Below, piece after piece: positions 1-7,409 of a stretch of DNA of 30,678 nucleotides (positions within the stretch are counted from its first letter, which is position 1; every line of letters starts with the position of its first letter). Below the pieces are notes generated by a model. It was given only the letters and a program-made list of their open reading frames with translations, ran no database searches and was not told the DNA's origin. Made by a program: the position numbers and the translations under genes. Source of the DNA: DATGMP01 sp035293565 (GTDB lineage: Bacteria > Pseudomonadota > Alphaproteobacteria > BOG-932 > Roseiterribacteraceae); assembly GCA_035293565.1 (NCBI GenBank), contig DATGMP010000015.1, positions 1 to 30,678 of the forward strand. The letters are read 5' to 3'.

Positions 1-43
1 CCTGCCCCGGCACGGTTTGCTAAGGGCTTGACGCGAAAAAGCG

Positions 44-133
44 GGATGGGTGGCCGAGCGGTTTAAGGCACCGGTCTTGAAAACCGGCGTGGGTGCAAGC
101 TCACCGTGGGTTCGAATCCCACCCCATCCGCCA
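44..133 (+). tRNA. tRNA-Ser(UGA) with encoded CCA
   Basis: The sequence folds as a class II tRNA. The acceptor strands GGATGGG (44-50) and CCCATCC (123-129) pair, followed by discriminator G at 130 and an encoded CCA at 131-133. The D arm begins GCCGAGCGG, the anticodon loop is CTTGAAA with anticodon TGA, there is a long variable arm, and the T loop is GGTTCGAATCC. It decodes UCA serine codons. The gene is intact, but its last 14 bases recur at 15748-15761 and the first recombinase gene runs antisense into it, so it serves as the integration site for the island. Confidence 0.96.
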
Positions 134-1735
134 CTTCAGAACAGAACTGCGAACGCCGGTCGTAGCCGGCTTTACGCCGGCTGCCGCGGTCAGCGCCTGA
201 AGCAGATTGCTCTTCGAGCCGATGATGCGGACCTCGCGGTCTGCGATCTCGACGCGCTGGGCGAGCGCGCGGAGATGGTCGCGGCGATAGCCGCCGCCGT
301 CGATCCGGATGCGCTCACGCGCCGTCCGGGCGAACCTCTGGACCATCTGCGGCGTGATGGATTGCTGGCTCGACGTCTCCAGCATCGCGGCGGCACGCGC
401 GGCGTCGGCTTGCGCCTGGTCGCGGATCGCTTTGAGGCTTGCAACGCGCTCTTTCAGCGCCGGATCGTCGAGATCGGCAACGCCGGCCTCGATCACGTCA
501 TAGAGCCGCTTCAGGCGCAAGTCGGTCTCGGCGGCGCGCTTGTTCAGCTCGGCGATGTGCTCGCGGCGACGCTCGGCGCGCTCCTGCCGGCGGTCGAGGA
601 CGGAGGCCAGGATTTCCTCGAGCCGTTCCGGCTGGAGCAGCCGGTTGGCAATATGCTCCGCGACGAGATTGTCCAGCTTCTCCATCGGGATCGACCGGCC
701 CTTGCAGCCGGTGTCGCCCTGTCGCGCCTTGATCGAGCAAGTGTAGTAGCGATACCGCCCTCCCTTCCCGGTCCGGAGCGTCATGGCGCCGCCGCACTCG
801 GCGCAGAAGCAGATGCCGGTAAGGAGGGTCGGACCGCTGACGACGCGCGCCGGCGTGAGCTTCGGATTGCGGGCGCGCAAATGCGCCTGCACCGCGTCGA
901 ACGTCGCCTGATCGATCAGCGGCGGCACTTTGACGGTGACAATCTCGCCGACTGGCTTCAGCGTCTTGTTCTTGGCGCGCTTGTTGAACTCGTGGCGGCC
1001 GATATAGGTCGGCCGCGTCAGGATGCGGTGAACCTGTCCGATGCCCCAGCGCCCACCGTCGCGGGTGAAGATGCGGTGCTGATTGAGATAGGCCGCGATG
1101 TTCTTCACGCCCATCGGGCCGCTCGTGCCGTCGCCCTCCAACGCGAGCCGATAGATCAGCCGAATTGTGTCCGCGTGCAACGGGTCGATTTCGAGCTTCT
1201 TTTTGACCTTTGCGCCGCGTTGCTCGGCCGCGACGATGCGGTAGCCAATCGGCGGCAGCGATCCGTTCCAGAAGCCCTGCCGCGCGTTCTCCGTCAGGGC
1301 GCGCAGAACGTGCTTGGCGTTTTCCTTGGATTGGTACTCGTCGAACAGCGCCATGATTTGGCGCATCATGACGTGCATCGGATCGTCGCCCATTTCCTGC
1401 GTGATGGAGACGAGCCGGACGCCGTTCTTCGCGAGCCTGCGGACGTAGAACTCAAGCTCAAAGTGATCGCGGAAGAAGCGCGAGAAGCTGTGGACGATGA
1501 CGATATCGAACGGCGCGGGCTTGCTGGTGCCCGCTTCGATCATGCGCTGGAACTCGGGGCGTCGGTCATTCGTGGCAGATGCGCCGGGGTCGACGTAGGT
1601 CTCAATGAGCTGGTAGCCGCGCGATGCGCAATACGCCTCGCCCTGCCGCTTCTGATCGGGAATCGAGACATCGTGCTCGGCCTGCCGCGCCGTCGAGACG
1701 CGCAGATACAAGGCGGCGCGCAACGGCACGATCAT
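101..1735 (-). CDS. Large serine recombinase (cassette A)
   Basis: A site-specific recombinase of 544 aa. The N-terminal resolvase domain carries YLRVSTARQ with the catalytic Ser at residue 14, plus the conserved DRRPEFQRM and SFSRFFRD segments. A Recombinase domain follows (around GVKNIAAYLNQHRI and RILTRPTYIGRHEF), then a zinc ribbon with paired cysteines (CFCAECGG ... YYTC ... GCKG), a coiled-coil stretch at about 375-450 and a DNA-binding tail. ATG 1735 is preceded by GAGAGGAC. The last residues, WRMGWDSNPR, are encoded by the antisense strand of tRNA-Ser, so the gene overlaps the tRNA by 33 bp. The second recombinase (15738-17363) is near-identical up to residue 536 and then diverges. 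In an excised circle the gene would continue into 6944-6891 and encode 551 aa. It probably integrates and excises cassette A. Confidence 0.93.
   Translation of the reverse strand: MIVPLRAALYLRVSTARQAEHDVSIPDQKRQGEAYCASRGYQLIETYVDPGASATNDRRPEFQRMIEAGTSKPAPFDIVIVHSFSRFFRDHFELEFYVRRLAKNGVRLVSITQEMGDDPMHVMMRQIMALFDEYQSKENAKHVLRALTENARQGFWNGSLPPIGYRIVAAEQRGAKVKKKLEIDPLHADTIRLIYRLALEGDGTSGPMGVKNIAAYLNQHRIFTRDGGRWGIGQVHRILTRPTYIGRHEFNKRAKNKTLKPVGEIVTVKVPPLIDQATFDAVQAHLRARNPKLTPARVVSGPTLLTGICFCAECGGAMTLRTGKGGRYRYYTCSIKARQGDTGCKGRSIPMEKLDNLVAEHIANRLLQPERLEEILASVLDRRQERAERRREHIAELNKRAAETDLRLKRLYDVIEAGVADLDDPALKERVASLKAIRDQAQADAARAAAMLETSSQQSITPQMVQRFARTARERIRIDGGGYRRDHLRALAQRVEIADREVRIIGSKSNLLQALTAAAGVKPATTGVRSSVLKWRMGWDSNPR
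120..133 (+). repeat. 14-bp attachment repeat, left copy (tRNA-Ser 3' end)
   Basis: CACCCCATCCGCCA forms the 3' end of tRNA-Ser and is repeated exactly at 15748-15761. The identity stops immediately to the left of both copies. To the right, after three differing bases, both copies run into a recombinase gene. I read the pair as the attL/attR core of the tyrosine-integrase element at 6945-15761, with each copy later used as target by a serine-recombinase cassette. Confidence 0.8.
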
Positions 1736-1753
1736 CGCGCTTGTCCTCTCAGA

Positions 1754-1972
1754 TCATCTATGCGGCCCGAACAGGTCGTCGAAGAGATCGCCGAACCATC
1801 CCTCGAACACGTCGAGTTCGGCATCGGTGATCGGCACTGCGTCGGGCCAATCGTCGGTGACGGTCCACGCTTCAACATCGTGCCTGGGCGGGCGGCCGAT
1901 GCGGGGCCAGGGCTCCGGCTCGATGTAAAGATCGTCGGGCAGAACACCCGAGCTGGCGCGTGGTCGAGACAT
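1754..1972 (-). CDS. 72-aa acidic protein, conserved partner of the recombinase
   Basis: A small protein encoded 18 bp upstream of the recombinase on the same strand, so probably co-transcribed with it. It has a proline-rich N-terminal half with RIGRPP and an acidic, aromatic C-terminal half (TDAELDVFEGWFGDLFDDLF). A near-identical copy sits in the same position beside the second recombinase (17382-17600), while the sequence beyond diverges. Conservation at protein level in both copies shows it is a real gene. I know of similar small proteins beside alphaproteobacterial recombinases but of no assigned function. A recombination directionality factor or an inhibitor of the recombinase is a reasonable guess from position only. 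The ATG at 1972 matches the start in the second copy; the ribosome-binding site is weak. Confidence 0.82.
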   Translation of the reverse strand: MSRPRASSGVLPDDLYIEPEPWPRIGRPPRHDVEAWTVTDDWPDAVPITDAELDVFEGWFGDLFDDLFGPHR

Positions 1973-2095
1973 CCCAACAGGATCGCGCCCCGCGCTTCTG
2001 GGATGAATGGCCGATCTCTATCCGGCAGCATCCTTCCTTCTCCCGGCCATCCCGCGGCGCTGGCGGATGGCGGTTTCGGTGTTGATTTGATTGAG

Positions 2096-2109
2096 GTTTT
2101 GGCCAAAAC
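2096..2109. promoter_or_regulatory. Perfect 14-bp palindrome GTTTTGGCCAAAAC
   Basis: GTTTTGGCCAAAAC is fully self-complementary and lies in the 410-bp gap between the 72-aa gene and the RHH regulator. A partial copy, TGGCCAAAAA, occurs around 2135. It could be a binding site for a dimeric regulator; no bound protein can be assigned. Confidence 0.35.
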
Positions 2110-2258
2110 GTATGGCAAGGGCCTTCTGATGGATGGCCAAAAAGCTCAATCATTCCAATCCACTCCGAGCGCCGGACGGCCTCGCTTTTCCCTTGCCGTC
2201 CTCCCGTGGTCCCCTTCGGCAATACCCCACGCTCCAACTGTCCTCTTCCCCAACACCG

Positions 2259-2352
2259 ATGTTCGCAGTATGTTCCATAAACATGTTCCGGCGACGACAG
2301 CGTCACCAAGCCATCGATTATGCATCACCTATGCAGCCAATGTATGCTACAT
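2259..2352 (+). promoter_or_regulatory. Candidate operator region of the R-M operon: two triads of direct repeats
   Basis: ATGTTC occurs at 2259, 2270 and 2283 (steps of 11 and 13 bp), and TATGC at 2319, 2330 and 2343 (the same steps of 11 and 13 bp). The last unit also forms the inverted repeat ATGTA-TGC-TACAT at 2340-2352. The array ends about 30 bp before the ATG of the RHH gene. Short direct repeats about one helical turn apart are typical operators of ribbon-helix-helix proteins, so autoregulation by the protein at 2383-2583 is the simplest reading. The rest of the gap from 1973 to 2258 holds only the palindrome at 2096 and no gene I can support. Confidence 0.45.
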
Positions 2353-2382
2353 CGAGACTCGGCGTCCACGGTGGAAGCGATT

Positions 2383-2583
2383 ATGGATGTGAGGAAGCGC
2401 CTCATACGGGCGACCATCAGCCTCGACAAAGATGATTATGCGGCGCTCGGCAAGCTGGCCGATCGCATGGACGTCTCGGCGTCGTGGCTGACTCGGCAGG
2501 CAATACGAGACTTCCTCGATAAGTACGGAGAGCACGGCCAGCCCGAACTTGCCCTGTGGCTGGCTGACAAGCGGAAGAATTGA
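2383..2583 (+). CDS. CopG-like ribbon-helix-helix regulator of the R-M operon
   Basis: A 66-aa protein. The strand RLIRATISL is followed by DKDDYAALGKLADRMDVSASWLTRQAIRDFL, the strand-helix-helix pattern of the CopG/Arc family, which binds DNA as a dimer through the paired strands. ATG 2383 is chosen because homology-like sequence begins there and GGAAGC precedes it; the frame remains open upstream. Its stop overlaps the ribosome-binding site (GAGGGAGG) of the following methyltransferase, so the genes are probably transcribed and translated together. In this position it would control expression of the restriction-modification genes, as C proteins do in other systems. The control role is inferred. 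Confidence 0.78.
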   Translation: MDVRKRLIRATISLDKDDYAALGKLADRMDVSASWLTRQAIRDFLDKYGEHGQPELALWLADKRKN

Positions 2584-2595
2584 GGGAGGAAAAAT

Positions 2596-4779
2596 TTGGA
2601 CTCGCCAGTCCTTCAATTGCGGCCTCGATTCGACGCGCTTCAAGATCATGCTTACTGCGCGAAAGGACCGGCTCAGCCCGTGTCGAACGCAGGGGCTCCG
2701 CAGCTGACCGCCCCTGCTCCGGTGGCCAGCTTGGCGATTCCGCGGCGAGGCCATGTCCTCTCGTCGGTCTCCGAACTTTACGCGAGTTCGATTCGAGACG
2801 CCGTCGCTGCCCTTTCCGTGTCTGCGGCACGAGCACCGCGTGCAGACGTAGCGAGCGCTCTCTACTCCCTCCGCCCTTCCGCCCATGAGTCGCCAATCCA
2901 TCGGACCGACGATGAGATCGTCGCGTGGCTCATCGTGTCCATGTGGGTCGCGGCCGTGGCTGCCAGAGGAATACCCGTCTCCGCCTCGCTGCCGCAGGCC
3001 GAAGACTGGTTCTTCGGCAGCAAGAAAGGCAATCGCCTGACGACACTCACATCACCGCGCGCGATCCAGAAGGCGGAGAGCGCGCTTCGCGTGCAAGCCG
3101 ATGCCGCAGCTTATCTCGATCTGCTACCTTACATCCTCGATCCACACGGGCCGGGGAGTCGCTTAAGTGTGAGGCGCGACCCTTCGACCCGGGCTGTCCG
3201 TTCCCGTAAGCGGGAAGAGGGGGTCTTCTACACGCCGGCTGATGTTGCCGACTACATGGCTAACGCCTGCGTTAGCGTTCTCGACGGCGATATACCGACA
3301 GTTTTGGACCCTGCTTGTGGGACCGGAGTCTTTCTTCGGGCCGCGCTAGGTGCCTTGCGGCGGCGCTACCCGGAGAAGGACGCCGCGTCGCTGGCAGCGA
3401 ATTTCTTGTTCGGTATCGATATCGATCCATTGGCGCTCGAAGCAACAGCCTTCGTCCTATTGGCGGACATCTGGACAGGTGCTTCGTTCCCCCCGATTGC
3501 CCTGTGGCAAAGTCTCCGCCGCAATCTCGCCTGCATGGATACGCTGCGGATTGACCCTGCCGACGGCAACCGGTCATTGCTAGCTCCAGAGCCTGCCTCA
3601 CGGATTTCAATCTCTTCGATTTTTCCGAGTCTATCACGCGGGCCGACAATAATTCTGGGCAACCCTCCCTATGCGAATCTCGGCGCGCGTTCCGACCTCC
3701 CTTCGCTGCAACGAATCTATCGTACGATCGCTGTCAAACCGCAGCCAAATGCCGAAATTTATCTTGCCTTCATCGAGCAGATGGCTCGGCTGGCTGGCGC
3801 AAAGAATTGCGCGGGCGCGCTCGTCCTTCCGCTTTCGATCGCTTGTAACGTCGGTTCGCAATTTACGGCCGCGCGCAAATTGATCGCCGAAACGCCCGGT
3901 AGGTGGCGTTTTGCTTTTTTTGACAGAGAGCCCCACGCGCTTTTTGGCGAAGACGTGAAGACGCGGAATGCCATCGTGCTCTGGTCGCGCAGTTTGCACG
4001 ACGAGAGTGCCAAGCTGGAAACCGGCCCCCTACGCAAATGGCGCGGCGACAGTCGAGCACAGTTGTTCAGGAGTCTGCAGTATACGCGGATAAACACGGA
4101 TATTCGCGGCGGTATTCCAAAAATAGAGGGGGATCGCCAGGCCGTTGCACTGAAGGCGCTGAGCAGCCGCTGGGATCAGCTTGAGCGGGCGCTGAAGCAC
4201 ATTGGTCGATGCCCCGTCGCTGCTTCGCCCGATGCGGATGACCGGACGGTGTTTGTCGGCCCTACCGCTTACAACTTTCTGAATGTCTTTCTCAAACCGC
4301 CTTGCAAGCTATTTGGCAAAGACCTGGTCCTTTCAGAGCACCCTCTGCACGTCCTCACCTGCGCGTCGCGCCAGGACGCTCTCGCGGTGTTCGCGATGCT
4401 GTCAAGCCATCTTGCCTACTGGTGGTGGCATTCGCATGGCGATGGTTTCCATGTGTCAGGTCGGTTTCTCTGCGACTTCCCCTTTGGTCTGGATGCCTTG
4501 GGCGGAACAGTGGCAGAAGCGCTCGCCCGCGCCGGACAGGAGCTTTGGTCGACCATCAACACTCGCCCCATCATCAGCCTCAACCGCGGGCGGACTTCGC
4601 TCGCCTTTACACCCAACGGGCACGACAGCATACGCCGCCAGAGCGACCAAATACTGGCCGATCTCGCCGGCCTGCAACCTGCTTTTGTCGATGAACTCCA
4701 GCAATTCACGGCACACACCATCGCAGCAACGCTGCGAAATCGGGCAAATTCCGGAATCGACGGTCAGGAGGGGCTATGA
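2596..4779 (+). CDS. N6-adenine DNA methyltransferase (Eco57I/type I-like)
   Basis: A 727-aa SAM-dependent DNA methyltransferase. The motif X-like GVFYTPADVADYM lies near residue 209, motif I DPACGTG near 238 (SAM binding), and motif IV NPPY at about 356-359 (catalysis; NPPY is typical of N6-adenine enzymes). The N-terminal ~200 residues and the C-terminal ~350 residues have no motif I recognise and probably include target recognition. No PD-(D/E)xK nuclease motif is evident, so it looks like a stand-alone modification enzyme rather than a fused type IIG enzyme. Translation appears to start at TTG 2596, since GAGGGAGG lies at a suitable distance and no better ATG is near. Its stop overlaps the next start (ATGA), so the two methyltransferases are translationally coupled. 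Confidence 0.88.
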   Translation: MDSPVLQLRPRFDALQDHAYCAKGPAQPVSNAGAPQLTAPAPVASLAIPRRGHVLSSVSELYASSIRDAVAALSVSAARAPRADVASALYSLRPSAHESPIHRTDDEIVAWLIVSMWVAAVAARGIPVSASLPQAEDWFFGSKKGNRLTTLTSPRAIQKAESALRVQADAAAYLDLLPYILDPHGPGSRLSVRRDPSTRAVRSRKREEGVFYTPADVADYMANACVSVLDGDIPTVLDPACGTGVFLRAALGALRRRYPEKDAASLAANFLFGIDIDPLALEATAFVLLADIWTGASFPPIALWQSLRRNLACMDTLRIDPADGNRSLLAPEPASRISISSIFPSLSRGPTIILGNPPYANLGARSDLPSLQRIYRTIAVKPQPNAEIYLAFIEQMARLAGAKNCAGALVLPLSIACNVGSQFTAARKLIAETPGRWRFAFFDREPHALFGEDVKTRNAIVLWSRSLHDESAKLETGPLRKWRGDSRAQLFRSLQYTRINTDIRGGIPKIEGDRQAVALKALSSRWDQLERALKHIGRCPVAASPDADDRTVFVGPTAYNFLNVFLKPPCKLFGKDLVLSEHPLHVLTCASRQDALAVFAMLSSHLAYWWWHSHGDGFHVSGRFLCDFPFGLDALGGTVAEALARAGQELWSTINTRPIISLNRGRTSLAFTPNGHDSIRRQSDQILADLAGLQPAFVDELQQFTAHTIAATLRNRANSGIDGQEGL

Positions 4780-5705
4780 CAAAGGCAATCAGCCAGCGCA
4801 TCAAGGAAAAGAGTAAGCTAACGAAGGAAGAATGGCGGGAATATACGAAAACCGTCTGGACCATCGCCAACACTAGCCGCGACGATCATCCTGCCGTATT
4901 CCCGGAGGAGATCCCGCTCCGCCTTGCCAAGCTCTTTAGCTTCTACGGCGAGACCATTCTCGATCCTTTCGCCGGGACGGGAACAACCGCGCGTGCCGTG
5001 ATCCCTCTCGGTCGGCGCGCCGTGTGCGTCGATCAGAACGCCGAGTACGTCCGCACCGTCAAAAACGACTGCCGAAAGCTTCACAATGGCCACGGGCCGG
5101 ACTTTGAGCCTCTCTTGGCGGTCCGGGCCGACAGCCGAAAACTCGATTTCATTGAGGACAATTCGGTTGGGCTTGTGGTCACCAGTCCGCCGTACTGGAA
5201 CAAGGCCGACTACGGGACGGGCGAGGACAATCTTGGCAACATCGCCACCTATGGTTCCTTTCTAGCATCGATACGGCCCGTATTTGAGGAATGCTTCCGA
5301 GTCCTTGCACCCGGCCGCAAGATCTGCATCGTCACCGCGAACGTCAATCAACATACGGACCACGGACTCCTCACGTTTCCGCTCGCCACCGATTTCGCAG
5401 TTCTCCTCCGCGACATCGGCTTCGTCATGATCAACGAGATCATTTGGTCAAAGGACGGATCAGGCGGGAAATGGGGATCGTATGGCGCGCAGCGGCCAAT
5501 CTTCGGCAGCTATCCCTACCCGCCCAATTTCCTGTTCAAGAACGTTCACGAGTACGTTTTAATTTTTGCAAAACCGCCTCTGGCCAAAACTAAGGGGCCG
5601 AAGGTGAAGCCATACAAGGACCTCATGACCGGCATGGAGCGGCTGGTCAACCCCGAAATGCTGGATGCCGACGGTGAACCGCTGCGCCTCCCTTTACAGT
5701 CGTAG
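4776..5705 (+). CDS. DNA methyltransferase with TSPPYW motif (probable N4-cytosine)
   Basis: A 309-aa methyltransferase. The SAM-binding motif DPFAGTGTT is at residues 63-71 and the catalytic motif TSPPYW at 136-141. SPPY is the usual motif IV of N4-cytosine methyltransferases, although a few such enzymes methylate adenine. Motif I precedes motif IV, and the segment before motif I (HPAVFPEEIPLRLAKLF) resembles motif X, so the order is X-I-IV. It overlaps the upstream gene by four bases. Two methyltransferases of different chemistry beside one nuclease suggest an asymmetric recognition site with each strand protected by its own enzyme. Confidence 0.87.
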   Translation: MTKAISQRIKEKSKLTKEEWREYTKTVWTIANTSRDDHPAVFPEEIPLRLAKLFSFYGETILDPFAGTGTTARAVIPLGRRAVCVDQNAEYVRTVKNDCRKLHNGHGPDFEPLLAVRADSRKLDFIEDNSVGLVVTSPPYWNKADYGTGEDNLGNIATYGSFLASIRPVFEECFRVLAPGRKICIVTANVNQHTDHGLLTFPLATDFAVLLRDIGFVMINEIIWSKDGSGGKWGSYGAQRPIFGSYPYPPNFLFKNVHEYVLIFAKPPLAKTKGPKVKPYKDLMTGMERLVNPEMLDADGEPLRLPLQS

Positions 5706-5723
5706 CTAACGGGCGGGGGAGCC

Positions 5724-6863
5724 TTGTTTTACAACCAGCCTCTAGCCATCCGGTTCGGTACCGAACTACTGCGCCATGTGGACCAAGTGGACGACATCGA
5801 TCCATTCTGGGACACGCTCGATATTGCGGTGGCATGGGTCCGTGCCTCCGGGATGGCCTATCTTTCGGAACGGTTGGCAAACTTTCTGCAGCACGGCGGA
5901 CGGCTCTCGGTAATCGTTGGCATCGATCTTCAGAACACGACGCGGGAGGGCTTGCAGGCACTTCTGGACCTTGAGCGCTACGGACGTTGTGAGACGTTCG
6001 TCTACCACAATGAAGCGGGAAGCATCTTCCACCCTAAGTTGTATCTATTTCGCAATGAAGAGGAAGCGCGCCTCATCGTCGGATCGAACAACATCACAGA
6101 ATCCGGCCTCTACGTGAACGTAGAGGCCGGCTTGCAGGTCGATACGGCGGCGGATACAGCGGTGATAGCCCAAACGCTGGATGCGTTGTCCTCTTGGAAG
6201 GACACGACGAGCAGGCTGGCAATTCGGCTGGACAGCGACTTTCTTGCCCGTCTCGTCCGGGAAGGTTACGTGCCCGAGGAGGCCGCGGCCAGAGAGAAAA
6301 TTCGCCGTGAAAGCACCACCCGGCCGCGCAGAGGCGCAGCGTCCTTATTTGGGTCAAGGCGGTTTGCACCGCCGCAATCAGTTCAACGAGAAGCGCGCGC
6401 AGCTGCTCCCTTAAGTGTTCAGGCGTCGAGGCGTCCTGCGCCGGCGCCATTGGCGCCTGCCGGTGAAGTTGCAGCGGGAACGGTTCTCTTGATGCGCCTT
6501 CGGAAGGCATCGGTCACGGACCGGCCGACACAGACCCAGATTCCCTTTCGCGTCGTTGATACCTTCTTCAAGGGTGCGACCGCGGTGCGTAGTGCCCATT
6601 CCGGCGACGCCCACGGGATAAACGAGGCATCGGCCCGAGGGGGCCGCAATACAATCAAACTCGAAATTCCAGAAATGAGAGGTTTCGTACAGCCTGTCGC
6701 GCGGTTTGAAAAAACCTCGGACGGAATTGTGTATGAGACTTATGATGTTGGTTCGCCGCAAGGAAATCAGATCATGACGAGTCTTGAGGAGGGAAGACGC
6801 GATCGCTCGACCCAACTATCAATAAGTAACGCCGACAGCGCGACGTGGTGGCGCTTTATTTGA
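5724..6863 (+). CDS. PLD-fold restriction endonuclease (BfiI/NgoFVII-like)
   Basis: A 379-aa predicted nuclease. The N-terminal half shows one phospholipase-D-type active site: His103-x-Lys105 within IFHPKLYLF, followed by GSNN at 120-123. Family PLD nucleases use two such sites brought together by dimerisation and need no metal. From memory, BfiI, a PLD-type restriction enzyme of about 358 aa, has its catalytic His near residue 105, a close match in position and length. The C-terminal half (from about residue 250, with PFRVVDTFFKG and a terminal TWWRF) probably recognises DNA. It starts at TTG 5724 with GGGGGAG upstream, 18 bp after the methyltransferase stop. Immediately downstream, facing it, lies the detached recombinase tail (6891-6944). 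Confidence 0.84.
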   Translation: MFYNQPLAIRFGTELLRHVDQVDDIDPFWDTLDIAVAWVRASGMAYLSERLANFLQHGGRLSVIVGIDLQNTTREGLQALLDLERYGRCETFVYHNEAGSIFHPKLYLFRNEEEARLIVGSNNITESGLYVNVEAGLQVDTAADTAVIAQTLDALSSWKDTTSRLAIRLDSDFLARLVREGYVPEEAAAREKIRRESTTRPRRGAASLFGSRRFAPPQSVQREARAAAPLSVQASRRPAPAPLAPAGEVAAGTVLLMRLRKASVTDRPTQTQIPFRVVDTFFKGATAVRSAHSGDAHGINEASARGGRNTIKLEIPEMRGFVQPVARFEKTSDGIVYETYDVGSPQGNQIMTSLEEGRRDRSTQLSISNADSATWWRFI

Positions 6864-6890
6864 CGCACCTGTTGGGCGAGTAGGCTGACG

Positions 6891-6944
6891 CTATAGGGCT
6901 ATGGCGTAGACGTAGTGCTCATCTTCGTCGGTCGTGGCCCGCCA
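6891..6944 (-). other. Detached C-terminal coding tail of the recombinase / right attachment site of cassette A
   Basis: Minus-strand reading from 6944 gives TGGCGG and then codons for WRATTDEDEHYVYAIAL and a TAG stop at 6891-6893. Positions 6893-6944 match 22109-22160 over 52 bp with one difference (6924 T versus 22140 A). Similarity ends at the stop codon on one side and at CCGCCA on the other. The recombinase gene reaches TGGCGG at its own left end in the same frame, so joining the ends restores an uninterrupted recombinase. I treat this as attR with the displaced 3' end of the recombinase gene. Confidence 0.8.
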
Positions 6945-7000
6945 GTTCATCCGGAATTACAGAATCTTTTCAAGCCGTTGACGTTTCCGAACGGACCGAA

Positions 7001-7021
7001 ACCCACGAATTGACCCCCGAA
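7001..7021 (+). repeat. Arm-type integrase repeats, left end
   Basis: ACCCACGAA at 7001-7009 and ACCCCCGAA at 7013-7021 are direct repeats 12 bp apart. The same units occur three times at the other end of the element just upstream of the integrase (15608-15639), in the same orientation. The 16 bases from 7001 match 15608-15623 with one difference. This is the pattern expected for integrase arm-binding sites. Confidence 0.55.
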
Positions 7022-7058
7022 GAACGCGCGAACGTGGGCGGTAGGAGGCGAAAAGCGC

Positions 7059-7409
7059 ATGGCCGAGATGCGCCGCGCGCGGGAGCGATTTCGCCGGTAT
7101 GTCCGGGTTCGCCGGCTTCAACGAAGCCGCTATCCCCTACGCGCGCGTAGCGGCGTCTCATATGTCGCGGCCGGCCTCGTGCTGGATACCGGCCTGGTGG
7201 TCGGCGCCGATGCCGCCGGCGCGATCTATGACGGCACCTACAACTTCAATGCTGCGACGGGGTTACTCGACGTTGACGTGACCATGAGTGCGCCTGCGGG
7301 CGTCTGGCCGGTACAGACCGGTGTACCGCTCACCGCGCCGCTGAAAGTGCCTATCAAGGTCGCGTTGCCTCGAGATCTCGGCGAGGCCTCGTCCGAAATT
7401 CAGCAGTAG
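7059..7409 (+). CDS. Hypothetical protein, possible GrlR-like barrel fragment
   Basis: A 116-aa open frame with a good ribosome-binding site (AGGAGG at 7043-7048) before ATG 7059. The C-terminal two thirds, from SYVAAGLVL through VGADAAGAIYDGTYNF to KVPIKVALP, looks like a genuine beta-rich protein and loosely recalls the GrlR-type negative regulator fold (a G-x-V-x-G-A/G-D ... Y-x-G-T-Y pattern). The first 35 residues are arginine-rich and look like out-of-frame sequence, so the gene may be a truncated or frame-fused remnant at the element's left edge. Function unknown. Confidence 0.45.
   Translation: MAEMRRARERFRRYVRVRRLQRSRYPLRARSGVSYVAAGLVLDTGLVVGADAAGAIYDGTYNFNAATGLLDVDVTMSAPAGVWPVQTGVPLTAPLKVPIKVALPRDLGEASSEIQQ

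Larger units (their letters stand above)
134..6944. mobile_element. Serine-recombinase cassette A (restriction-modification cargo)
   Basis: The inferred element runs from just after the tRNA CCA to the end of the 52-bp right-end sequence. CCGCCA occurs at both boundaries (128-133 and 6939-6944). It holds a large serine recombinase, a 72-aa protein and a four-gene restriction-modification cargo. The second cassette at 15762-22160 has the same left end, right end and first two genes but different cargo, which is what defines the boundaries. Excision would rejoin the tRNA 3' end directly to the left end of the tyrosine-integrase element. Boundaries are inferred from comparing the two copies, not from an empty site. 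Confidence 0.78.

Noticed and set aside
50..2392. A 780-codon plus-strand open frame across the first recombinase
   Set aside because: It is antisense to the recombinase and the 72-aa gene and runs through the tRNA. The second cassette shows a similar antisense frame, as expected from high GC and codon bias. The minus-strand products have clear domains.
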